Source of the DNA: JALZAQ01 sp038253885
Lineage (GTDB): Bacteria; Gemmatimonadota; Gemmatimonadetes; Gemmatimonadales; Gemmatimonadaceae
Length of the DNA stretch: 64,000 nucleotides
Assembly (NCBI GenBank): GCA_038253885.1
Contig: JBBSGP010000016.1
Span: 1-64,000, forward strand
Reading direction: 5' to 3'
The translations under genes and the position numbers were made by a program. The notes beneath the pieces are model-generated. The model had not been told where the DNA came from. It saw only the letters and a list, made by a program, of their open reading frames with translations, and searched no databases. Each line of letters starts with the position of its first letter. Positions within the stretch are counted from its first letter, which is position 1. Shown here piece after piece: positions 19,024 to 25,638 of the stretch.

Positions 19024-19878
19024 ATGAGCCTCGCGGCGCGCCGCCGGACGATGATGCGAGCGGTCGTCCTCGACCGCGCTCTCGAGTCGCTGCCGGTGTT
19101 TCGCCTGAGCGACTCCGCGGCTGATGACTCCGCGATCGCCTACGCTCCCGCGTCCGGCGGCCGCTGGCGCGTGCTGCCGAGTCCCGGCGATCGTCTGCCC
19201 GGCACTTTCGACCAGGACGTGTACGTCGAGCTCTGGCATCGCTACCACGAAGCCGGTGCACCATCCGACGGCGTGCTGTCCTTCACACTCCACGCCTTCC
19301 TGCGGTCCATCGGGCGGCGGGTGGACGGCCGGACGTACGAGCAGCTGCGCAGCGCCCTGGCCCGGCTCGAGCATACCACCCTCGAGTCACAGGGAGTGTA
19401 TATCGACGCCGCCACCGGCTCGGCCGTGAACGCGAGCTTCACCCTTCTCACAGCTGTGTCGATCGAGCGCCGGCGTTCGGCGGAACGCGATCAGCTTGCG
19501 CTCTTCCCCACGCTCACGGCGTCCGAGCCGGGCGAAGCGCAGGTGACGCTCGCGCCTCCCCTGCGCGCGAACATCGCGCGCGGACATACGGCCACCCTCT
19601 CCGCACCCCACTATCTGGCCCTCACGTCTCCCGTGGCGCGCCGGCTGTATCGCCTGTTGGAGGTCGCCCGCGAGGAAGGAAGTGTGGCGTGGCGCGTTGC
19701 GCTTCCCCAGCTCGCTGAGCAGCTTCCCCTGGCACAGCGTTATCCTTCGCACCTGCAACGCGTTCTGCAGCCGGCACACGAGATGCTGCTCGCTGCCGGA
19801 CTCCTGCGCGATGTTGCAGTGCGCCAGCACATGCGTGAGTGGTACGTGGACTACGTTCTCGCCCAACGCGCAGTGTGA
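19024..19878 (+). CDS. Replication initiator protein A-like (plasmid RepA/RPA family)
   Basis: The 284-residue protein resembles the replication initiator A family found on proteobacterial plasmids. Supporting segments are TFDQDVYVELWHRYHEAG, LSFTLHAFLRSIGRRVDG, the YEQLRSALARLEHTTLES block, and a second winged-helix region around LTSPVARRLYRLLEVAREE. This is the two-winged-helix order of the family. I chose ATG 19024; an earlier TTG at 18970 overlapping the SDR stop is possible. There are no partition genes, iterons or integrase around it, so it looks chromosomal. It could be a domesticated initiator acting as a regulator (inference). Confidence 0.7.
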   Translation: MSLAARRRTMMRAVVLDRALESLPVFRLSDSAADDSAIAYAPASGGRWRVLPSPGDRLPGTFDQDVYVELWHRYHEAGAPSDGVLSFTLHAFLRSIGRRVDGRTYEQLRSALARLEHTTLESQGVYIDAATGSAVNASFTLLTAVSIERRRSAERDQLALFPTLTASEPGEAQVTLAPPLRANIARGHTATLSAPHYLALTSPVARRLYRLLEVAREEGSVAWRVALPQLAEQLPLAQRYPSHLQRVLQPAHEMLLAAGLLRDVAVRQHMREWYVDYVLAQRAV

Positions 19879-19890
19879 GGCAACAACCAG

Positions 19891-19909
19891 TGCAAGCCTG
19901 ATCCTTGCA
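19891..19909 (+). repeat. Short inverted repeat after the RepA-like gene
   Basis: TGCAAG and CTTGCA face each other across seven bases, 12 bases after the RepA-like stop and before the 65-residue gene. There is no U-tract, so it may be an operator or a weak hairpin. It does not occur in the tandem copies expected of plasmid iterons. Confidence 0.35.
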
Positions 19910-19945
19910 GGCCCGCAGCACCACCACCATCACGGAGCACGTGTC

Positions 19946-20143
19946 ATGACCACCAAGCTCGACAAGACGATCAAGCGCGAGATCGACATCGATGGACAGG
20001 CGATCACGGTGGCGATCTCGCCCGAAGGGCTGAAGCTCACGCAGAAGGGCTTTCGCAACGGCCGGGAGATGACCTGGAAGACTCTCTGGGGCGGAAGCTC
20101 GGGCGCCGGCTCAGCCGGCTCGGGCGGCATGCCACAGGGCTGA
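19946..20143 (+). CDS. Small protein of unknown function (65 aa)
   Basis: ATG at 19946 follows a GGAG-like site. The first about 45 residues look folded, with alternating polar and hydrophobic residues (REIDIDGQAITVAISPEGLKL) and a basic patch around KGFRNGREMTWKTLW. The rest is a Gly/Ser tail ending GGMPQG. I do not recognise a family. The beta-strand-like start could be a small SH3-like or DUF-type fold (speculative). It stands alone between the RepA-like gene and the protease gene. Confidence 0.6.
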   Translation: MTTKLDKTIKREIDIDGQAITVAISPEGLKLTQKGFRNGREMTWKTLWGGSSGAGSAGSGGMPQG

Positions 20144-20232
20144 TCCGCCGCACCCGGGCAGGAACATCTCCCGCACCCCCAAGTATTGAGACAGAGCCCC
20201 CCGCTCCTCCCTCCTCATCGTCGGCTGGTATC

Positions 20233-21843
20233 ATGGCGCGCCTTCGCACACCCCTCCTGCTGGGAACCCTCGTTCTTCCGCTGGCCGTCGGCGGATTCGT
20301 CGCCGAAAAACACGCGTCACAACAGGGCTCCCGCCTTTTCGACCAGGTCTTGATGTTGGTGTCCGACCGCTTCGTGGATACCGTAGCGGCCGGTGATCTC
20401 TACGAGAAGGCCGCCCGTGGACTGGTGGCTCAGCTCAAAGATCCCTACTCGGAGCTGTTCTCTCCCAAGGAGATCGCCCTCTTCGACCGGAACTCCCGCG
20501 GCCACTACGGTGGCATCGGGATGTCGATCGAGAAACAGGAGGAAGGTGTCACGGTGGTGAAGGTGTTCCCTCACACGCCCGCCGAGCAGGCAGGCGTGCT
20601 GGAGGGCGACCGCATCATGGTCGTCGACACGGTGAACACGCGCACCTGGTCCACCGCGCAGGTCTCGGACGCGCTGCTCGGTACGCCGGGCACGAAGGTG
20701 ACCGTCAAGTTCGCGCGCGTCGGCGTGGGTGAGCTGATCGAGCACCGGTTCACACGCTCGGAGATCCGCATCCCTGCCGTCCCCTATGGGTTGATGCTCG
20801 AGGGCAACATCGCGTACGTCCCGTTGCAAACCTTCAACGAGACGGCGTTCGAGGAGATGCGGGCCTCGATCGACCGCCTGCTCAAGCAGGGCGCTCGCTC
20901 CATCATCCTCGATCTGCGACTCGATCCGGGAGGCATCCTCGAGCAGGGGCTCGCGGTCCCGGATTACTTCCTCCAGACCGGCCAGTCGCTCCTCACCGTC
21001 AAGGGCCGGCAGGGCACCAGCCAGAGCTTCACCGCGCACCTCAAGGACCACCTACCGGACGTTCCCCTGGTCGTGATGGTGAACGGCTACTCGGCCTCCG
21101 CGTCCGAGATTGCCGCCGGCGCGCTGCAGGACCATGACCGCGCGCTCATCGTGGGCACGACGTCGTATGGAAAGGGGCTCGTGCAGTCGGTGTATCAGCT
21201 CGACGGCGGCTGGGCGCTCAAGTTGACAACGGCCAAATGGTTCACGCCGAGTGGCCGCTCCATTCACAAGGACCGGCGCCCGGCAGATCCCTCATCCGCG
21301 GCGGGTGCGACCAGCGCGGACAGCGCGAGCAAGCCAGATTCGCTCGAGAAGGAGTCCGTGAAGAAGACTCGCCCCGCCTACAAGTCGGATGCCGGTAGGC
21401 TGGTGTACGGCGGCGGCGGCATCACTCCCGATGTGATAGTGCCGGAAGACACGATCACCACCCCGGAGCAGGAGTTCGCGAAGTCGATCGCACCCAAGGT
21501 GGGGGTGTGGCGCTCGACGCTCTACACCTACGCGCTCGAGCTCAAGCCCGGGCTGACCAAGGATTTCACCGTGAAGCCGGAGTGGCGCGATGAGTTCTAC
21601 CGCCGGCTCAAGGCCGGCAACGTTGTGCAGGACCGCAAGCTCTTCGACGCCGCGACGCCTCTCATCAACCGACAGCTCTCCCGGTTCATCGCGCAGCTGG
21701 CGTTCGGCGACTCGACAGTCTTTCGCCGCGAGATCCCGGAAGATCACCAGATTCTCAAGGCGATCGACCTTCTGAAAAAGGCCCAGACCGAGAAGGAGTT
21801 GTTCGCCATCGCGTCGCGCTCCAAGTCAGCCGGACAGAAATGA
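20233..21843 (+). CDS. S41-family C-terminal processing protease with PDZ domain
   Basis: The 536-residue protein has an N-terminal membrane anchor/signal (about 5-22), a helical cap, a PDZ domain (about 90-175, GGIGMSIEKQEEG ... PAEQAGVLEGDRI) and an S41 protease domain with the Ser nucleophile in VNGYSASASEIAAGAL and Lys in SYGKGLVQ. This is a periplasmic Ctp/Prc-type Ser-Lys protease that trims or degrades proteins from the C-terminus. A C-terminal extension of about 150 residues follows. The stop overlaps the next start (ATGA at 21840), so the two are coupled. Confidence 0.93.
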   Translation: MARLRTPLLLGTLVLPLAVGGFVAEKHASQQGSRLFDQVLMLVSDRFVDTVAAGDLYEKAARGLVAQLKDPYSELFSPKEIALFDRNSRGHYGGIGMSIEKQEEGVTVVKVFPHTPAEQAGVLEGDRIMVVDTVNTRTWSTAQVSDALLGTPGTKVTVKFARVGVGELIEHRFTRSEIRIPAVPYGLMLEGNIAYVPLQTFNETAFEEMRASIDRLLKQGARSIILDLRLDPGGILEQGLAVPDYFLQTGQSLLTVKGRQGTSQSFTAHLKDHLPDVPLVVMVNGYSASASEIAAGALQDHDRALIVGTTSYGKGLVQSVYQLDGGWALKLTTAKWFTPSGRSIHKDRRPADPSSAAGATSADSASKPDSLEKESVKKTRPAYKSDAGRLVYGGGGITPDVIVPEDTITTPEQEFAKSIAPKVGVWRSTLYTYALELKPGLTKDFTVKPEWRDEFYRRLKAGNVVQDRKLFDAATPLINRQLSRFIAQLAFGDSTVFRREIPEDHQILKAIDLLKKAQTEKELFAIASRSKSAGQK

Positions 21844-22925
21844 GACGGACGAGCTTTATGATCCTCGCCGCGGCCACTTCGGTGGCCGCGGTCGCGTGTG
21901 GGAGCCGGACCGGTGCATCGACGCCCGCCGCTGCCGCCGCACCCACCGCGAAGCGCGTCACCGCCGACTCAGGGGAGCGTCATCTCTCCAACATCCGCCA
22001 ACTCACCGATGGCGGGGAGAATGCCGAGTCGTACTTCAGCGCCGACGGAAGGCAATTGATCTTCCAGAGCACGCGCGACGGGCGCGCGTGCGATCAGCAG
22101 TACACGATGAGCATCGATGGGTCTGGGCTCCGCCGTGTCTCCACAGGCACGGGCAAGACCACGTGCGGCTATTTTTTCGCCAGCGACCGAAAGATCTTCT
22201 TCTCCTCGACCCACGCCGCGGACACCGCCTGCCCCCCGAGGCCCGACCCATCCAAGGGCTACGTCTGGGGACTCGACCGGTTCGACATCTATTCCGCGAA
22301 CACGGATGGCTCCGCTCTCACGCGCCTGACCCATCACGACACGTACACGGCCGAAGGCACGTTATCCCCCGATGGTCGCCGTATCGTCTTCACGTCGCTC
22401 AAGGATGGCGATCTCGACATCTACACGATGACCGTTGACGGAAGGGACGCCCGCCGGCTCACGAGCACGCCCGGCTACGATGGTGGCGCCTTCTATTCCC
22501 CTGACGGCACCCAGATCGTCTATCGCGCCAACCACCCGACCGATTCCGCCGACCTCCGACAGTATCGGGATCTGCTCGAGCAGAGGATCGTACGACCCAA
22601 CCGGATGGAGATCTGGGTGATGAACGCCGATGGCAGTAATCAGCATCAGGTGACACACCTCGGTGGAGCCAACTTCGGACCGTATTTCACCCCCGACGGC
22701 AAGCGCATCATCTTCTCGTCCAACTACCGCAATCCGCGGAGCGGGAACTTCGACCTCTTCCTCGTGAGCACCGACGGAGAGGGACTCGAGCAGGTGACGA
22801 CGAGCCCTGAATTCGATGGATTCCCGCAGTTCAGCCCTGACGGCAGACACCTGGTGTGGGCCTCGAACCGTCATGACGCCAAGCCGCACGAGACGAATAT
22901 CTTCATCGCCGATTGGCGGCCCTGA
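21840..22925 (+). CDS. TolB-like beta-propeller lipoprotein
   Basis: The 361-residue protein starts with a lipoprotein signal (lipobox VAAVAC) and carries repeated PD40/WD40-like blades, each recognisable by SPDGRRIVFTS, SPDGTQIVYRA, TPDGKRIIFSS and SPDGRHLVWAS. It probably folds into a propeller in the periplasm or on the outer membrane and binds a protein or polysaccharide partner. Coupling to the S41 protease gene suggests a shared role in envelope protein processing (inference). No enzymatic motif is seen. Confidence 0.85.
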   Translation: MRRTSFMILAAATSVAAVACGSRTGASTPAAAAAPTAKRVTADSGERHLSNIRQLTDGGENAESYFSADGRQLIFQSTRDGRACDQQYTMSIDGSGLRRVSTGTGKTTCGYFFASDRKIFFSSTHAADTACPPRPDPSKGYVWGLDRFDIYSANTDGSALTRLTHHDTYTAEGTLSPDGRRIVFTSLKDGDLDIYTMTVDGRDARRLTSTPGYDGGAFYSPDGTQIVYRANHPTDSADLRQYRDLLEQRIVRPNRMEIWVMNADGSNQHQVTHLGGANFGPYFTPDGKRIIFSSNYRNPRSGNFDLFLVSTDGEGLEQVTTSPEFDGFPQFSPDGRHLVWASNRHDAKPHETNIFIADWRP

Positions 22926-22937
22926 CCGGTCTACCAT

Positions 22938-23720
22938 TCAGGAGGGGCCGTCCCGGCCGCGCCAAGGCCAGAACGGCTTCCGTGAGTACGGCACCCCGAA
23001 GATGGCCCGCAGCACGGCGTCCGGGTTCTCGGTGCGAGCCACCGCGTCCAGCCGGCCAGCGAGGGGCAGCACTCGACTGAAATCCGTGTATCGCGCGTAC
23101 CCGTGGCAGAAACACTTCGGCCCGGGGCGCGTGAGATCGCCGAGCAGGATGTCCGGCTCGAGGATGTAGGTGAGGGCGTAGAAGACGTTCAGCGTCTTCG
23201 TTCTCGGCAGATCCGCGCCCCGGGCACCGTGAGGCAGGGAGCCATGCTTCCCCCACTGCACGTCCACCAGCACCTGCCCCTTTCCCCGCCAATCCGAGTG
23301 GAGGATGGAGCCATGCCAATAGGTCCAGAGATCCGTCGGCGCCCCTGATCCGTCATAGGCTACCCACACCTCTTCCTCGTCCGTGGGAACGGTGAACGGG
23401 ATCCATGCGCCGTGTACGTCGTCCCGCCAGAGAAGGTAGTAGGCGATGACTCGGTGACGGGGGTGCAGCACCGCAACGACCCGGGAAAGCGGGAACGTTT
23501 CGTCGGGCTGCACGTATAAGGTAGGCGCCAGCTCCCGCGCCAAAGCGGCGCCACTGTCGCCCGGTGCCAGTACGCCGGGCACGATAAGTGGCTGACTCGG
23601 GATGTGCGCGCGCGGTCCACAAGCAGCGCCGTAGGCCGACAGTAGAGCCAGCGCCAGGTAGCAGGAGAACCGAGGAGGCCTCCCGCCCGCTGACGTTCGG
23701 GGGGGCCAGCGCGTCCTCAT
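22938..23720 (-). CDS. Putative lipoprotein of unknown function (260 aa)
   Basis: I take ATG at 23720, which gives a hydrophobic leader with a lipobox-like GAAC. The mature part contains a compact aromatic-rich domain (LAPTLYVQPDETFPLSRV, then VIAYYLLWRDDVHGAWIPF and YWHGSILHSDW). It has several His, Asp and Trp that could form a sugar- or metal-binding surface, and the segment faintly resembles Vps62-like domains. I do not recognise it with confidence. It converges on the propeller gene with 12 bases between the stops. Confidence 0.65.
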   Translation of the reverse strand: MRTRWPPRTSAGGRPPRFSCYLALALLSAYGAACGPRAHIPSQPLIVPGVLAPGDSGAALARELAPTLYVQPDETFPLSRVVAVLHPRHRVIAYYLLWRDDVHGAWIPFTVPTDEEEVWVAYDGSGAPTDLWTYWHGSILHSDWRGKGQVLVDVQWGKHGSLPHGARGADLPRTKTLNVFYALTYILEPDILLGDLTRPGPKCFCHGYARYTDFSRVLPLAGRLDAVARTENPDAVLRAIFGVPYSRKPFWPWRGRDGPS

Positions 23721-23777
23721 TGTAGTAGCGGCGAGCCGAAGTGTCCGGTTCGCCGGCAGGATCCCATTGGAGGACAC

Positions 23778-23987
23778 ATGCGTAAGCCCCGTCCCGCCAC
23801 CTACAATCCCGCGCAGGCGCTTCAGCTCATCTCCACCGACCGCAGTGGCGGTCCGCTGAGCTGCCCCAGCTGCGCCGGCAAGATCGAGCGCGAACCGGAT
23901 ATCTCGCCCGCCCCGCCGCGATCGCACGTGACCCTCAAGTGCGCCAAATGCGGCCGGGTTGCCCGCTACATCAGCGGCGCCGCCTGA
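23778..23987 (+). CDS. Small zinc-ribbon protein (69 aa)
   Basis: ATG at 23778 follows a clear GGAGG. Two CxxC knuckles (CPSC and CAKC, about 27 residues apart) make a zinc ribbon; the rest is basic and Pro-rich. Such proteins usually bind nucleic acid or a protein partner. The start is divergent from the lipoprotein gene, 57 bases away. No family name is assigned. Confidence 0.7.
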   Translation: MRKPRPATYNPAQALQLISTDRSGGPLSCPSCAGKIEREPDISPAPPRSHVTLKCAKCGRVARYISGAA

Positions 23988-24000
23988 TTTCGTGATCCGA

Positions 24001-24022
24001 GGGGGCTCAGCCTGGAGCCCCC
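24001..24022 (+). terminator. Hairpin after the zinc-ribbon gene
   Basis: GGGGGCTC and GAGCCCCC pair perfectly across a six-base loop, 13 bases after the stop. There is no T-run after it, so it may be a weak terminator or a 3' stabilising hairpin. Confidence 0.5.
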
Positions 24023-24269
24023 GAGCTGCTCCCATCAGCACCCCCCCGAACAGCTTCCTCAGCGCTCTCGCCATCCCGCCCTCAGACGTTTCTGCGGGCT
24101 TGGATGTTGCTTGGCTGCCCTTTGATATTCCATACATCCGTTTATTTTGCGTAGACGGTTGTTCCTTCCGATCCCGCTGGTGAGTTGGCGACCGCAAATT
24201 CACGTCCCTCTCGCGGCGAGATCGCGACACACAATCTGCCCCGGCCGGGCAAGGAAGAGGAAGGCACAA
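24023..24269 (+). promoter_or_regulatory. Upstream region of the cold-shock gene
   Basis: This 247-base gap holds an AT-rich patch around 24118-24160 (TTGATA, then TATTTT 15 bases later), a plausible but suboptimal promoter. The resulting leader of about 110 bases before the ATG is in keeping with the long structured 5' UTRs known for cspA-type genes. No gene is seen in it. Confidence 0.35.
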
Positions 24270-24476
24270 ATGGCAGCCATCACCGGTACCGTGAAGTGGT
24301 TCAACGACGCGAAAGGTTTCGGCTTCATCAGCCGCGAGGGAGGACCCGACGTTTTCGTCCACTTCAGCGCGATCCAGGGTAACGGCTTCAAGTCCCTCCA
24401 GGAGGGCGATCAGGTACAGTTCGAGATCGTTCAGGGACAGAAGGGTCCCCAGGCCGCGAACGTCACGAAGGTGTGA
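24270..24476 (+). CDS. Cold-shock protein, CspA family
   Basis: The 68-residue protein is a single cold-shock domain with both RNA-binding motifs intact: KGFGFISREGG (RNP1) and DVFVHFSAI (RNP2), preceded by GTVKWFNDA. These five-stranded barrels melt RNA structure and bind single-stranded DNA. The start is placed after a purine-rich GAAGAGGAAGG. A strong terminator follows 14 bases after the stop, so it is a single-gene unit. Confidence 0.97.
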   Translation: MAAITGTVKWFNDAKGFGFISREGGPDVFVHFSAIQGNGFKSLQEGDQVQFEIVQGQKGPQAANVTKV

Positions 24477-24490
24477 TCCCGTCGTGAAGC

Positions 24491-24520
24491 GAGGCCCCGG
24501 CAGAGATGCCGGGGCCTTTT
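24491..24520 (+). terminator. Rho-independent terminator of the cold-shock gene
   Basis: GGCCCCGGCA and TGCCGGGGCC pair around a GAGA loop, followed by TTTT. This is a textbook intrinsic terminator 14 bases after the stop. Confidence 0.9.
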
Positions 24521-24587
24521 GCATCGCGCCCGACTTCCACCAACCTTATCAGCTCGCCTGCTGTCAGAGCAGACGTCCCCGCTCGGC

Positions 24588-24665
24588 GACTCCTACCGCA
24601 ATCTCTTCTCGGCCCACCCCGACAATACCTTCCTCGTGAAGCTGTCGTACTGGTTCAGCCAGTAG
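24588..24665 (+). pseudogene. Relic: C-terminal strand of an outer-membrane barrel protein
   Basis: Between the cold-shock terminator and ku, one frame reads DSYRNLFSAHPDNTFLVKLS followed by YWFSQ and a stop. It looks like the last beta strands and Bam signal of an outer-membrane protein. There is no start or upstream barrel: sequence further 5' in this frame is not protein-like and the terminator intervenes. I read it as the leftover 3' end of a deleted gene. Chance similarity is the alternative. Confidence 0.4.
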
Positions 24666-24730
24666 GCACCTCTTTTGCCTTCTCCACAGTTGGGAATGGT
24701 ACGGCATTTCTTCAGTCCTGCGGAGTCCGC

Positions 24731-25627
24731 ATGGCATCGATCTGGAAGGGCTCGCTGACCTTTGGTCTCGTGAACATCCCGGTGGAGCTCAAGACCGCCG
24801 TTCGCGAGGATCACATCAGCTTCCGCTTGCTGCACGAGGAGGATCTCTCACCCGTGAAGTACGAGCGTGTCTGCGCGAGCGATGGCGAGACGATTCCCTG
24901 GAACGAGATCGTGAAAGGCTACGAGTATGAGAAGGGAAAGTTCGTCGTCATGTCCGACGACGACTTCAAGGCCGCTGCCCTGGAGCAGTCGAAGACGATC
25001 GACATCCTCGATTTCGTGAAGGCCGAGGAGATCGATCCTCGCTACTTCGATTCCCCCTACTACCTCGTACCCGGCAAGGGGGGTGACAAGGCATATGCGC
25101 TATTGCGCGAAGCCATCCGAAAATCGGGCTCCGTGGGCATCGGCAAGATCATCATTCGCCAGAAGCAGCACATCGCCGGCGTGAAGGTGGTCGGAGACGC
25201 CCTGGTGCTCGAGATCATGCGCTTCGCCAATGAGCTCGTCGACCCGAGCGAGTACAGCTTTCCCCCCGCGGCCCAGGTACGGCCGCAGGAGCTTCAGATG
25301 GCCGAGCAGCTCGTCAGCAGCCTCGCCGAGCCCTTCGATCCCGAGAAGTACACGGATGAGTACCGGACCAATTTGATGAAGATCATCCGCGCGAAGATGA
25401 AGGGAAAGAAGGTCGTCTACGAGGAGCCAGCCGAGGAACCGGAGGGCACCAAGGTGGTGGACCTGATGGCCCGCCTCCAGGCGAGCCTCGCGCAAGGCAA
25501 GGGGGGAGGGGGAGGGGGAGGGGGAGGCAAGCGCGCGAAGGCTGGTGAGGTACGGACCGGAGGCAGCGGCGCCGCCGCTCGGGAACGTCAACCGGCGCGG
25601 AAGACTCGCCGCAAGAAGTCGGCGTAA
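24731..25627 (+). CDS. ku: Ku homodimeric DNA end-binding protein
   Basis: The 298-residue protein starts MASIWKGSLTFGLVNIPVEL, the conserved opening of bacterial Ku. The ring-forming core extends to about residue 230 (for example YYLVPGKGGDKAYALLREA). The C-terminal tail is unusual: a run of nine Gly flanked by Lys and then a basic end (PARKTRRKKSA). Ku binds double-strand ends and recruits LigD, which is encoded 11 bases downstream. GGAG stands before the chosen ATG. Longer upstream readings run into the terminator region and were rejected. Confidence 0.96.
   Translation: MASIWKGSLTFGLVNIPVELKTAVREDHISFRLLHEEDLSPVKYERVCASDGETIPWNEIVKGYEYEKGKFVVMSDDDFKAAALEQSKTIDILDFVKAEEIDPRYFDSPYYLVPGKGGDKAYALLREAIRKSGSVGIGKIIIRQKQHIAGVKVVGDALVLEIMRFANELVDPSEYSFPPAAQVRPQELQMAEQLVSSLAEPFDPEKYTDEYRTNLMKIIRAKMKGKKVVYEEPAEEPEGTKVVDLMARLQASLAQGKGGGGGGGGGKRAKAGEVRTGGSGAAARERQPARKTRRKKSA
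25501..25527 (+). repeat. GGGGGA hexanucleotide repeat, G-quadruplex motif in ku
   Basis: Four G-tracts of five or six bases separated by single A residues lie on the coding strand and encode the poly-Gly linker of Ku. Single-base loops with tracts this long are predicted to form a very stable parallel quadruplex. The repeat unit of six keeps the frame if its copy number changes. Confidence 0.85.
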
Positions 25628-25638
25628 GCCAGGCGCGC

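Noticed and set aside
18257..20143. Integrated plasmid or mobile element around the RepA-like gene
   Set aside because: No integrase, transposase, partition gene, iteron array or direct flanking repeats were seen, and the neighbours look chromosomal.
24506..24730. N-terminal extension of Ku by 75 codons
   Set aside because: It would start inside the cold-shock terminator, and bacterial Ku proteins begin at the MASIWKGSL-type sequence.
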